A DNA stretch of 35,356 nucleotides from Jannaschia marina (GTDB lineage Bacteria; Pseudomonadota; Alphaproteobacteria; Rhodobacterales; Rhodobacteraceae): contig NZ_JABVAX010000021.1 of NCBI RefSeq assembly GCF_013404595.1, positions 1 through 35,356 on the forward strand, given 5' to 3'. Positions 23,651 through 31,637 of this stretch are shown here, in pieces. Numbering within the stretch: position 1 is the stretch's first letter; every line of letters starts with the position of its first letter. The notes under the pieces were generated by a model. That model searched no databases and was not told where the DNA came from. It saw only the letters and a program-made list of their open reading frames with translations. Made by a program: the position numbers and the translations under genes.

Positions 23651-24925
23651 ATGAACGATACGGTACCGCGGCCCACCGCCGTTGTCCTGGGCGGAACGAG
23701 CCCGCATATCGCCCTGATCGGGCTTTTGCGCGCGCGCGGCTGGCGCGTCGTGCTGGTCGACTACCTGCCCCATCCGCCGGCGGCGTCCCACGCCGACCTG
23801 CATGTCCAGGAAAGCACCCTCGATCCGGCGGCCGTGCGCCGCGTGGCCGAGGCCGAGGGCGCGACCCTCGTGATCGCCACCTGCGTCGATCAGGCCAATG
23901 TCGTCGCCATCGAGGTCTCCGAGGCGATGGGCCTGCCCCACCCCTACCCCCATGCCACCGCCGCGCTCATCGGCAACAAGGGCGGCATGAAGGCCCGGCT
24001 GCGCGACGCCGGCCTGCCGACCGCGCGCCACGTCTATATCGAGGACCCGGCCGATCTCGCCCGGCAGGTGGCGGGGCTGTCGTTCCCGCTGGTGGTGAAG
24101 CCCGCCGATTCCAACGGCTCGGCCGGGGTGCGCCGGGCCGACGACATGGCCGCCCTCGAGGAGCATCTGGCGCTCGCCCTCGGCATCAGCCGGGTCGGAC
24201 AGGCGGTGGTCGAGGAATTCGTCACCGGCCCGGAGCTGTCGATCGACTGCTTCGTCGAGGCCGGCCGCGCGAAGATCGTGCTGGTGCGGCGCAAGTTCCA
24301 GATGCTGGGCGTGCCCACTGACAAGGTGATCCAGTCGACCGGCTCGATCGCGCCGTACCCCCTGCCCGCGGAGGTGCAGGCCGGGGCCGAGGACGTGCTG
24401 AGCGACCTGGCCGCGGCCTTCGGGCTCGACAACGTGCCGATGCTCGTCCAGGCCTTCCTGACCGACGCGGGCCTCAGCCTGATCGAGTTCTCGCCCCGGC
24501 TTTCGGGGGGGACGGGCTCGGCGGTGACGCGGATGGTCTCGGGCTTCGACGCGATCGAGGCCTCCCTCGACAGCTGGCTCGGCCGGCCGGTCTCCGTGGA
24601 CCTCGCCCCGACCGGGCTCTGGACGATGACGAACACCGTCTACGCCGACCCGGGCACCTTCGAGCGGGTCGAGGGGGTCGAGGCGCTGCTCGACGACGGC
24701 ACCATCGCGCGCTGGATGTCCTACCGCGCGCCGGGCACCGAGATCGGCGACGACATGTCCACCCGCTCCCGCGTGGGGGCCTTCCTGGTGACGGCCCCCG
24801 ACCGGGCCGGCGCCTTCGCGCGCACCCGCGCCGCCATCGAACGTCTCGAGGTGCGCGACACCGCGGGACGCGCGATCATGCGCCGCGACATCTTCAGCCA
24901 GCTCGACGACCCCGACGACGCCTGA
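23651..24925 (+). CDS. ATP-grasp carboxylate-amine/thiol ligase-like protein
   Basis: A 424-aa ATP-grasp protein. An N-terminal Rossmann-like preATP domain (PTAVVLGGTSPHIALIGLLR) is followed by GNKGGMKARLRDAGLP (109-123) and the glycine-rich ATP loop LVVKPADSNGSAGV (147-160). The hinge is VVEEFVTGPELSIDCFV (186-202), and the metal-binding end reads LIEFSPRLSGG (277-287). Glu279 is in place, but the usual Asn two residues later (ExNxR) is Ser281. The family activates a carboxylate as acyl phosphate and joins it to an amine or similar. It is followed after 16 bp by a fumarase-superfamily lyase, a pairing that recalls PurC-PurB amidation. It might alternatively acylate the amino sugar made by the DegT enzyme. 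Substrates unknown. Confidence 0.8.
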   Translation: MNDTVPRPTAVVLGGTSPHIALIGLLRARGWRVVLVDYLPHPPAASHADLHVQESTLDPAAVRRVAEAEGATLVIATCVDQANVVAIEVSEAMGLPHPYPHATAALIGNKGGMKARLRDAGLPTARHVYIEDPADLARQVAGLSFPLVVKPADSNGSAGVRRADDMAALEEHLALALGISRVGQAVVEEFVTGPELSIDCFVEAGRAKIVLVRRKFQMLGVPTDKVIQSTGSIAPYPLPAEVQAGAEDVLSDLAAAFGLDNVPMLVQAFLTDAGLSLIEFSPRLSGGTGSAVTRMVSGFDAIEASLDSWLGRPVSVDLAPTGLWTMTNTVYADPGTFERVEGVEALLDDGTIARWMSYRAPGTEIGDDMSTRSRVGAFLVTAPDRAGAFARTRAAIERLEVRDTAGRAIMRRDIFSQLDDPDDA

Positions 24926-24941
24926 TCCTCCGGAGCCCCCG

Positions 24942-26309
24942 ATGCCCGCCACGCTCTACGACAGCCCCTATTACCGCGACCAGTTCAGCACGGGGCCCAT
25001 GCGCGCGCTCTTCTCCGACGACGGCCGATTCGCCTCCTGGCTGGCCTACGAGGCGGCGCTCGCCCGGGCCGAGGCCGCCTGCGGCGTGATTCCCGACGAG
25101 GCGGCCGAGGCCATCGCGACGGCGGCGGCCTCGACCGACATCCTCGATCCGGCGGCCATGCGCGACCATTTCGAGCGCGTGGGCTTCGCCATCCTGCCCC
25201 TGGTCAAGCAGCTGCGCGACGCCTGCCCGGAGACGGCAGCGCGCTACGTCCACTGGGGGGCGACGACGCAGGACGTGCTCGACACCGGGCTCGTGCTGCA
25301 GATGCGCGAGGGCCTCGCCCTGATCGAGGCGGAGCTCGACGGGACGATCGCCGCCCTCGCCCGGCTCGCCCGCGCCCACCGCGACACGCCCCAGGCCGGG
25401 CGCACCTTCCAGCAGCACGCCGTCCCGATCACCTTCGGCTACAAGGTGGCGGGCTGGCTCGACGAGGCGCTGCGCCACCGCGCCCGCCTGCCCGCCCTGA
25501 AGGAGCGCGCCTTCGCGGTGCAGTTCGGCGGTGCCGTCGGCACCCTCGCGCCGCTCGGCGACGGGGGGACGGCCGTGCGCGCCGCCCTCGCCGCCGAGCT
25601 CGACCTGCGCGACCCCGACATCACCTGGCATACGGGGCGCGACGGCCTGGCCGAGGTGATCTTCTGGCTGGGCCTCCTCGGCGGCCTGCTCGGGCGGATC
25701 GGCACCGAGGTCGCCATGCTCATGCGTTCCGAGGTCTCGGAGGTGCGGGAGCCTTACGTCCCCGGCCGCGGCGCGTCGTCGGCCATGCCGCAGAAGCGCA
25801 ACCCGATCGCCTGCCCCCAGATCATCGCCATCGCCACCCGGCTGCGCGCGCTGGTGCCGCAGATGATGGAGAGCCAGGTGCAGGAACACGAGCGCGGCAT
25901 CGCCGCCATGCCCGTCGAATGGATGGTGATCCCCGAGGCGTTCCTCCTGGCGTCGGGGGCGCTGATGCACGCGCGCCCCATGCTCGAGGGGCTCGACGTG
26001 GACGCGGCCAACATGCGCCGGACCCTCGACGCGGGCGGCGGGCTCATCATGTCGGAGGCGGTCAAGTCGGGCCTCGCCGCGACCCTCGGGAGCGCCGGCG
26101 CCCACGAGGTGATGACCGCCGCCTCGGCGCGCGCCATCGACGGGGGCGTGCACCTGCGCGAGGCCCTCCTCGCCACGCCGGTGGTGACGGAGGCCTTCGC
26201 GGAGGCCGAGATCGACGCGCTCCTCGACCCGGCGGGCTACACCGGCTCCTGCGGGGCCATGGTTGATGCGGTGCTCGCGCGCGCCGCCAAGGAAGGATTC
26301 GAGACATGA
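24942..26309 (+). CDS. Fumarase/aspartase-superfamily lyase (adenylosuccinate lyase / PcaB-like)
   Basis: A 455-aa protein with the three superfamily conserved regions: HWGATTQDVLDT at residues 104-115, RTFQQHAVPITFGYK (154-168), and the signature loop SSAMPQKRNP (279-288) carrying the catalytic Ser. GGAVGTLAPLGD and WHTGRDGLAEVIFWL resemble PcaB (carboxymuconate cycloisomerase) and EDDS/IDS-type C-N lyases. True purine PurB lacks the WHTGRDGLAE type region. No aromatic-degradation genes are nearby, so a C-N lyase forming or cleaving an N-succinyl-type compound fits better. It overlaps the cyclase gene by 4 bp. MmgE/PrpD proteins and such lyases occur together in iminodisuccinate metabolism, which is the nearest known analogy. 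Reaction unproven. Confidence 0.83.
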   Translation: MPATLYDSPYYRDQFSTGPMRALFSDDGRFASWLAYEAALARAEAACGVIPDEAAEAIATAAASTDILDPAAMRDHFERVGFAILPLVKQLRDACPETAARYVHWGATTQDVLDTGLVLQMREGLALIEAELDGTIAALARLARAHRDTPQAGRTFQQHAVPITFGYKVAGWLDEALRHRARLPALKERAFAVQFGGAVGTLAPLGDGGTAVRAALAAELDLRDPDITWHTGRDGLAEVIFWLGLLGGLLGRIGTEVAMLMRSEVSEVREPYVPGRGASSAMPQKRNPIACPQIIAIATRLRALVPQMMESQVQEHERGIAAMPVEWMVIPEAFLLASGALMHARPMLEGLDVDAANMRRTLDAGGGLIMSEAVKSGLAATLGSAGAHEVMTAASARAIDGGVHLREALLATPVVTEAFAEAEIDALLDPAGYTGSCGAMVDAVLARAAKEGFET

Positions 26310-27316
26310 ACGACCGTTGGAAGGTCCGCCCCGAGGGGTCCACCTGGGGCGATTGGGGCCCGGACGATCAACTGGGGCGGATGAACCTCGTCGGGCCCGA
26401 GCAGGTGCGCCGCGGCATCGCCGAGGTGGCCGAGGGGCGCACCTTCTGCCTGTCGCTGCCTCTGGACCTGCCCGGCGGCAACGTGCTCTCCCCGGTGCGC
26501 TTTCCGCCGGCGCTGCGCCCGGTGATCCGCAACGACGCGCCCTATTTCAACTACAACTGGCGCGACTTCGACCCCCGCTTCCCCGACATCGCCGCCGACG
26601 ACGCGGTGCTGCTCTATACCCAGTATTCGACCCAGTGGGACGCGCTGGCGCACCGCGGCTCGAACTTCGACGTGATGGGCGACGGGGTCGAGCGGCAGGT
26701 CTACTACAACGGCTTCCGCGCCGGCGAGGACCTGACGATGGACGCCGACCACGTCACCTGCGCCCACCGGCTCGGGATCGAGAACTTCGCCGCCCACGGG
26801 ATGCAGGGGCGCGGGGTGCTGGTGAACCTGCACAAGCACTTCGGCGACGACCGGGTCGAGGTCGGCTACGACGACCTGATGCGGGTGATGGAAGCCGACG
26901 GCGTCACCGTCGAGGAAGGCGACATGCTGCTCCTGTGGACGGGGATCGATCGGCTGATCCTCGCCGGCGCGGGCGACCCGGACCCCGCCATCAAGACGGC
27001 CTGCGCGGTGCTCGACGGCCACGACGACAAGCTGCTGCAGTGGATCACCGACAGCGGGATCGCCGCGCTCATCTCCGACAACATCGCGGTCGAGGCGGCG
27101 GGCAAGGCGCTGCCCGACGACTACTGCGGCTCGATCCTGCCGCTGCACGAGCATTGCCTCTTCAAGCTGGGCCTGCCGCTCGCCGAACTCTGGCATCTCG
27201 CCGACCTCGCCGAATGGCTGGGCGCGGCGGGCCGCAGCCGTTTCCTGCTGACGGCGCCGCCGCTGCGGTTGACCGGGGCCGTGGGCTCGCCCGCGACACC
27301 GATCGCCACCGTCTGA
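26306..27316 (+). CDS. Cyclase-family metal-dependent hydrolase (kynurenine-formamidase-like fold)
   Basis: A 336-aa member of the 'cyclase' family (PF04199). The N-terminus has the usual GDWGPDDQLGRMNLVGPEQV, the metal-site motif appears as YTQYSTQWDALAHRG (the HxGTHxDxPxH equivalent in this long subfamily), and the C-terminus LPLHEHCLFKLGLPLAELWH followed by LLTAPPLRLTGAVGSPATPI is typical. The enzymes hydrolyse amides, lactams or similar cyclic substrates with a divalent metal. Its ATG overlaps the lyase stop (ATGA), making it the last gene of the five-gene operon. It might open or close a ring in the operon's product. The next gene begins 65 bp downstream. Confidence 0.82.
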   Translation: MNDRWKVRPEGSTWGDWGPDDQLGRMNLVGPEQVRRGIAEVAEGRTFCLSLPLDLPGGNVLSPVRFPPALRPVIRNDAPYFNYNWRDFDPRFPDIAADDAVLLYTQYSTQWDALAHRGSNFDVMGDGVERQVYYNGFRAGEDLTMDADHVTCAHRLGIENFAAHGMQGRGVLVNLHKHFGDDRVEVGYDDLMRVMEADGVTVEEGDMLLLWTGIDRLILAGAGDPDPAIKTACAVLDGHDDKLLQWITDSGIAALISDNIAVEAAGKALPDDYCGSILPLHEHCLFKLGLPLAELWHLADLAEWLGAAGRSRFLLTAPPLRLTGAVGSPATPIATV

Positions 27317-27381
27317 TGGGCGGCGGGGGGTATTTCGCCCTCGTGCGCCCCTTTCTCCATTTCATTTGATAGATTGGTTCC

Positions 27382-29871
27382 ATGCCCACCGTACCCACCA
27401 CACCCTCCGCCACTCCACCGGCCCCGTCGAAGCGGCCCTCGCTGAAATCCCGGCTGCGCAAGGCCCTGTTCGGGTCGGCCACGGCCGCCCTGCGGGTCGA
27501 TCCCACGGGTGCCACCGAAACCGCGGCGCAGAAGATGCTGGTCTCGCGCCTCGCCGATCAGCCCGCGCGGCTGCAGTCGCTGGCCTGGCAGGCGGAGGCG
27601 CAGGGGGATTTCACCCTCGCCCTGCGCGCCTGGCTCGCCATCGCCGCCGGCCCCGCCCCGCAGAAGGGATCGGGCCTGACGATGGGCAAGGTCTACGGCA
27701 AGCTCGCCGTGCTCGAGACGCGGCTGCGCCGGACCGTGGCCCTTTATGATCCCGGTGCCCTGCCCGACCTCGGGACAATGCCGGAGGTGGCGCTCGACCC
27801 GGAGAAATTCGTCGGCCATTCGAAGCCGGGGGCCCGTTCGCTGCAGCGGCAGGCCGGGCTCCTGGCGGATTACTGGGATGCGGCGCGCAAGATGACGGCG
27901 GCGCGGCGGGCCCGGCTCTGCAAGGCCTATGCCGCACTCGCCGCCAAGCGCAACAAGGCGCAGCGGCAGCATATCGCGCGCGCGGCGCTGCAGCCCGTGC
28001 TGGCGGCCTGGCCCGACTACCAGACGGCCTATCCGCTGTTCTACAAGGCCACGCTGCAGGAACTCGTCCAGGATCGCGAGAGCGGTGTGGACACGGCGGT
28101 CGCCGAGGCGCAGCTCGAGGCCTGGTGGCGGTTCTTCGCGACGGTCCGCGACCGGCTGACGGCATCGACGCTCGGCCAGATCTGGAGCCTGACGCTGCGC
28201 TTCGCCCAGCGGCTCCAGGACGGGGGCGGGCTCGAGCTCTCCGACCGGGTGATCGCCGCGGCCTTCGACGTGCCCGACGACAATACCGCCGCGCTGCCGC
28301 TGATGGCCCGCGCCTGCGAGCTGCGCGGCGACGTCGAGAGCGCCGCGCGCCACTGGCAGCTCTATGCCGCGATCATGAACCCCGTCTCGACGAAGAGCGG
28401 GACGATCGTCGCCAAGAACGCCAAGGACCGGGCGCGCCGCGCGAACTACGGGCGCAGCCAGCTGCGGGAGATGCGCGCCCGGCTCGCCCTCGAGCATCAC
28501 GACGCGGGCCGCATCCGCGCCTTCCGCGAGCTGGCCGTGCGCGTCGTCGAGAGCCTGCCCGACCAGCGCCAGCTGAAGTACAGCCCGCTCTTCCTCGACG
28601 TGGCGCGCCGCTACGTGCAGGAGGCCCTGCGCGAGGACGGGGCCTTCCAGACCCCCGTGCCCCGCGCCCCCGGACAGGTGCGCCGCGTGGTGCTGGCGCT
28701 CGACATCCTCAAGGTCTCGGAGGTGCACACCCATTCGCGCGTCGTCTTCACGATGTGCCGCAACCTGCTCCTGCACGACCCCGACCTCGAGATCGACGTG
28801 GTCGTCACCAACGAACGCTTCGCGGTCACCACGCCCGTCGTCTCCCCCTCCTTCGGGCCGGGGCGCGAGACCGCCCTCGAGACGCGGGCGCGGGCGGCCC
28901 TGGGCGATCTCTACGACAGCCGCTTCCGCCTGCACGTCCACCAGGGCAGCGGCCTCGAGGGGGTGGTGCGGAGCACCCGCGCCATCCTCGATCTCGGCCC
29001 CGACCTCGTGCTCTACGGCGGCGGCCACCGGGGTCTCTTCTCCAACGAGAGTCGCCTCGTGCGCCACGCGCTCTATGATCTTGTTCCAGCGGTATTCTTC
29101 TATATTCAGGCCAACAACCAGGTGGATCCGAAGTTCGACATGATCATTGCCCGCGGTCCCCACGCGATCGAGGGCGAGCCGGGAGAGACCTGCGTGCGCG
29201 TGCAGCCCTATCCCACCATCGTCGACCTGGCCCTCGCCGAGGCCCAGAGCGAGATCGACCCGCGCAAGGCGCGGGCGAAGACCATCGTCTCGGCCATCAC
29301 CGGGGTGCGCATGGACGTGCGCCTCTCGGAGATGACGAAGGCCGAGATGGCGGATTTCTTCTCGATCCTCGACCGGGTGGAGGGATCCGTCTGGCATTTC
29401 ATCGGCTGTCAGGACATCGCCGCCGTGCGCGCCGCCAACCCCGAGATCGCCAAGCGCATGGACGCGGGCCGGATCCGGCTGCACACGGTCATGCCCTTCG
29501 AGGCCTTCACCGACCTCGTGGGCAATGCCTCGCTCTTCCTGCACCTGCCGGGGTTCACCGGCGGCTCGGGCGGGGCGGCGGTGGCGCGGCGCGGGGCGAT
29601 CCCGATCCTGACGTTCAACCATTCCGACGTCTCGGGGCGTCAGCCGCCCGACACCGTCTTCGAGGAGGACGCGCGCGCCGATTTCGCCGACCGCGCGGTC
29701 AAGCTGCTGACCGACGAGGCGGACTGGCGCGCCACCGCCCAGGCCCAGATCGACCATACCGCCTGGATCCGGGAAACCTCGGTTCAGGGCTTCCACGACT
29801 GCCTGTCGGAGGCCGCGCGCCTCGGCCGGGCCCGCCTGACCGCCGGCGGGGCCGTTTCGGCGGACGGCTGA
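27382..29871 (+). CDS. Large GT-B-like putative glycosyltransferase with repeat-like helical N-terminal region
   Basis: An 829-aa cytoplasmic-looking protein. Residues about 50-420 are all-helical with TPR-like stretches (e.g. LAWQAEAQGDFTLALRAWLA and ACELRGDVESAARHWQLYAA). From residue 433 to about 815 comes a conserved domain. It runs from RRVVLALDILKVSEVHTHSR through LDLGPDLVLYGGGHRGLFSN, IVSAITGVRM and WHFIGCQDI to LFLHLPGFTGGSGGAAVARR and SDVSGRQPPDTVFEED. The last two parts look like the C-terminal donor-binding half of GT-B glycosyltransferases, but the usual EX7E motif is not evident, so the family is not recognised with certainty. A shorter paralogue follows 16 bp downstream. A stretch around 29070-29160 uses AT-richer codons than its surroundings. 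A role in polysaccharide or protein glycosylation is inferred. Confidence 0.65.
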   Translation: MPTVPTTPSATPPAPSKRPSLKSRLRKALFGSATAALRVDPTGATETAAQKMLVSRLADQPARLQSLAWQAEAQGDFTLALRAWLAIAAGPAPQKGSGLTMGKVYGKLAVLETRLRRTVALYDPGALPDLGTMPEVALDPEKFVGHSKPGARSLQRQAGLLADYWDAARKMTAARRARLCKAYAALAAKRNKAQRQHIARAALQPVLAAWPDYQTAYPLFYKATLQELVQDRESGVDTAVAEAQLEAWWRFFATVRDRLTASTLGQIWSLTLRFAQRLQDGGGLELSDRVIAAAFDVPDDNTAALPLMARACELRGDVESAARHWQLYAAIMNPVSTKSGTIVAKNAKDRARRANYGRSQLREMRARLALEHHDAGRIRAFRELAVRVVESLPDQRQLKYSPLFLDVARRYVQEALREDGAFQTPVPRAPGQVRRVVLALDILKVSEVHTHSRVVFTMCRNLLLHDPDLEIDVVVTNERFAVTTPVVSPSFGPGRETALETRARAALGDLYDSRFRLHVHQGSGLEGVVRSTRAILDLGPDLVLYGGGHRGLFSNESRLVRHALYDLVPAVFFYIQANNQVDPKFDMIIARGPHAIEGEPGETCVRVQPYPTIVDLALAEAQSEIDPRKARAKTIVSAITGVRMDVRLSEMTKAEMADFFSILDRVEGSVWHFIGCQDIAAVRAANPEIAKRMDAGRIRLHTVMPFEAFTDLVGNASLFLHLPGFTGGSGGAAVARRGAIPILTFNHSDVSGRQPPDTVFEEDARADFADRAVKLLTDEADWRATAQAQIDHTAWIRETSVQGFHDCLSEAARLGRARLTAGGAVSADG

Positions 29872-29887
29872 CACCACGTCGCCGCCC

Positions 29888-31612
29888 TTGGAACGTCAGC
29901 TGCTCCGCGCCTACCGCCGGCTCGTGCCGAACCGGTTCAAGCGAGCGCTGTCGCCCGAGCTGAAGTCACGGGTGCTCGAGGGGCTCCTCTACCTGACGGC
30001 CCGGCCGGGGCTGGCGGAGCTGCGCCTGCGCCACAAGGCGGTCACCGCCGAGCGGCGCGGCGACTGGGCGGCGGCGATGGCGTTCTGGCAGCGGCTGGCG
30101 CTGATGAACCATCCGCCCCGCGACCCGGACGACGCGGATGCCGATCCGGTCGGGCTGGCCCCCCCGCAGCCCGACACCCCCGAGGCGAACGCCCTGCGCA
30201 AGACGCGCCATGCCCTCACCGGGCTGCGCCGGGCGCGGGCGCGGCAGGCCCTCGCGCTCTACGACGCGGGCCGCGGGCGGGAGGGCGACGCCCTTGTCGC
30301 CGCCGCGGTCGAGAGCCTGCCCGACCACCGCATCCTCAAGAACGATACCGACATCCTCGCCGCCGCCGCGCGCTACCTGCAGCGCGCCCTCGACGCCGAG
30401 GGGGCCGGCCCCGACACGGTCCGCGCGCCCGGCATCCCGCCCCGCCGCATCGTCTTCTGCATCGACGTGCTCAAGATCTCCGAGGTGCATACCCACGCCC
30501 GCGTCCTCTTCGCGATCTGCCGCAACCTGCTCGACCACGACCCGGATCTCGTCGCCCATCTCGTCGTCACCCGCGAGCGCTTCGCCGTCACCACGCCCAT
30601 CGTCTCGCCCACCTTCGCCTCCGACCGCGTCTCCCTGGCCGAGGACCGGGCGCGCGCGGCGCTCGGGGCGGACTACGGCACGCGCTTCCATCTGCACATG
30701 CGCGACAGCCCCGGGCTCGAGGGCGTGCTCGACACCTGCCGCGCGATCCTCGACCTCGGTCCGGACGTCGTGCTCTACGGCGGCGGCCACCGGGGCTTCT
30801 ACTCGAACGAGAGCCGGCTCGTGCGCCACGCCCTCTTCGACCACCTGCCCACGGCCTTCTTCTACATCCAGTCGAACAACCAGGTGGACCCGAAGCTCGA
30901 CATGATCATCGCCCGCGGCCCCCATGCGATCGCGGGCGACCCGGGGAAGGCCCGCGTGCGCGTGCAGCCCTATCCCACCATCGTCTCGGGCGCGGCCGAT
31001 CCGTCCCCCACCCCCGTCGACCCGGCCAAGCGGCGCGGGCAGGTCATCGTCTCGGCGATCACCGGGGTGCGGATGAACCAGCGCCTGGCGCAGAACGATC
31101 GCGCGACGATCGACACGCTGATGTCGATCCTCGACGACGCGCCCGGGGCGGTCTGGCATTTCATCGGCGCCGCCGACCCCGAGGCGCTGGCCCGCGACCT
31201 GCCCGCGATCGGGCGGCGCGTGGCCGAGGGACGCGTGATCGTCCACCCCGTCCTGCCCTTCGACGCCTTCTCCGATCTGGTGCGGAGGGCCGCGCTCTTC
31301 GTGCATCCGCCGGGCTTCACCGGGGGCTCGGGCGGGGCGGCGGTGGCGCGGGCGGCGAGCGTGCCGATCCTCACCTGCCGCGACAGCGACGTCTCGGGGC
31401 GCCAGCCGCCCGGCACGGTCTTCGCGGCGAACGACATGAAGGGTCTCGCGCGGGCGGCGGTGCGGATCCTGTCGGATGACGACGCCTGGGCCGAGGTCGC
31501 GCGCGCCCAGATCGCCCACAAGGACTGGATCCGCCGCACCGCGCCCGCGGGCTTCCACGATTGCCTGCGCGAGACGGTCGAGGCCTTCCGCGCCCGGCGA
31601 GGCTCGAAATAG
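29888..31612 (+). CDS. GT-B-like putative glycosyltransferase, paralogue of the upstream gene
   Basis: A 574-aa protein whose residues about 185-570 align throughout with the C-terminal 380 residues of the upstream protein: RRIVFCIDVLKISEVHTHAR, LDLGPDVVLYGGGHRGFYSN, SNNQVDPKLDMIIARGPHAI and FVHPPGFTGGSGGAAVARAA. The helical N-terminus is only about 180 aa and keeps one clear TPR-like stretch (AVTAERRGDWAAAMAFWQRL). The reading frame is taken from a TTG at 29888, 16 bp after the previous stop; no good ribosome site is visible and the start is uncertain. Tandem duplication followed by loss or gain of N-terminal repeats is the simplest origin. Two related enzymes in one operon may add successive sugars. 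Confidence 0.65.
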   Translation: MERQLLRAYRRLVPNRFKRALSPELKSRVLEGLLYLTARPGLAELRLRHKAVTAERRGDWAAAMAFWQRLALMNHPPRDPDDADADPVGLAPPQPDTPEANALRKTRHALTGLRRARARQALALYDAGRGREGDALVAAAVESLPDHRILKNDTDILAAAARYLQRALDAEGAGPDTVRAPGIPPRRIVFCIDVLKISEVHTHARVLFAICRNLLDHDPDLVAHLVVTRERFAVTTPIVSPTFASDRVSLAEDRARAALGADYGTRFHLHMRDSPGLEGVLDTCRAILDLGPDVVLYGGGHRGFYSNESRLVRHALFDHLPTAFFYIQSNNQVDPKLDMIIARGPHAIAGDPGKARVRVQPYPTIVSGAADPSPTPVDPAKRRGQVIVSAITGVRMNQRLAQNDRATIDTLMSILDDAPGAVWHFIGAADPEALARDLPAIGRRVAEGRVIVHPVLPFDAFSDLVRRAALFVHPPGFTGGSGGAAVARAASVPILTCRDSDVSGRQPPGTVFAANDMKGLARAAVRILSDDDAWAEVARAQIAHKDWIRRTAPAGFHDCLRETVEAFRARRGSK

Positions 31613-31637
31613 GCCCTGTTCCGCGCGTCAGGGCCTA
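31610..31637. terminator. Bidirectional terminator hairpin containing both stop codons
   Basis: TAGGCCCTG (31610-31618) and CAGGGCCTA (31629-31637) form a perfect 9-bp stem around a 10-nt loop. The first three bases are the stop of the second GT-like gene and the last three, read on the other strand, are the stop of the convergent LicD-like gene. There is no T-run, but symmetry and position favour a shared terminator. The AGGCCCTG arm also matches the boundary repeat. Confidence 0.6.

Noticed and set aside
24942..26309. Housekeeping purB
   Set aside because: The region WHTGRDGLAE and the operon context resemble PcaB/C-N lyases rather than adenylosuccinate lyase.
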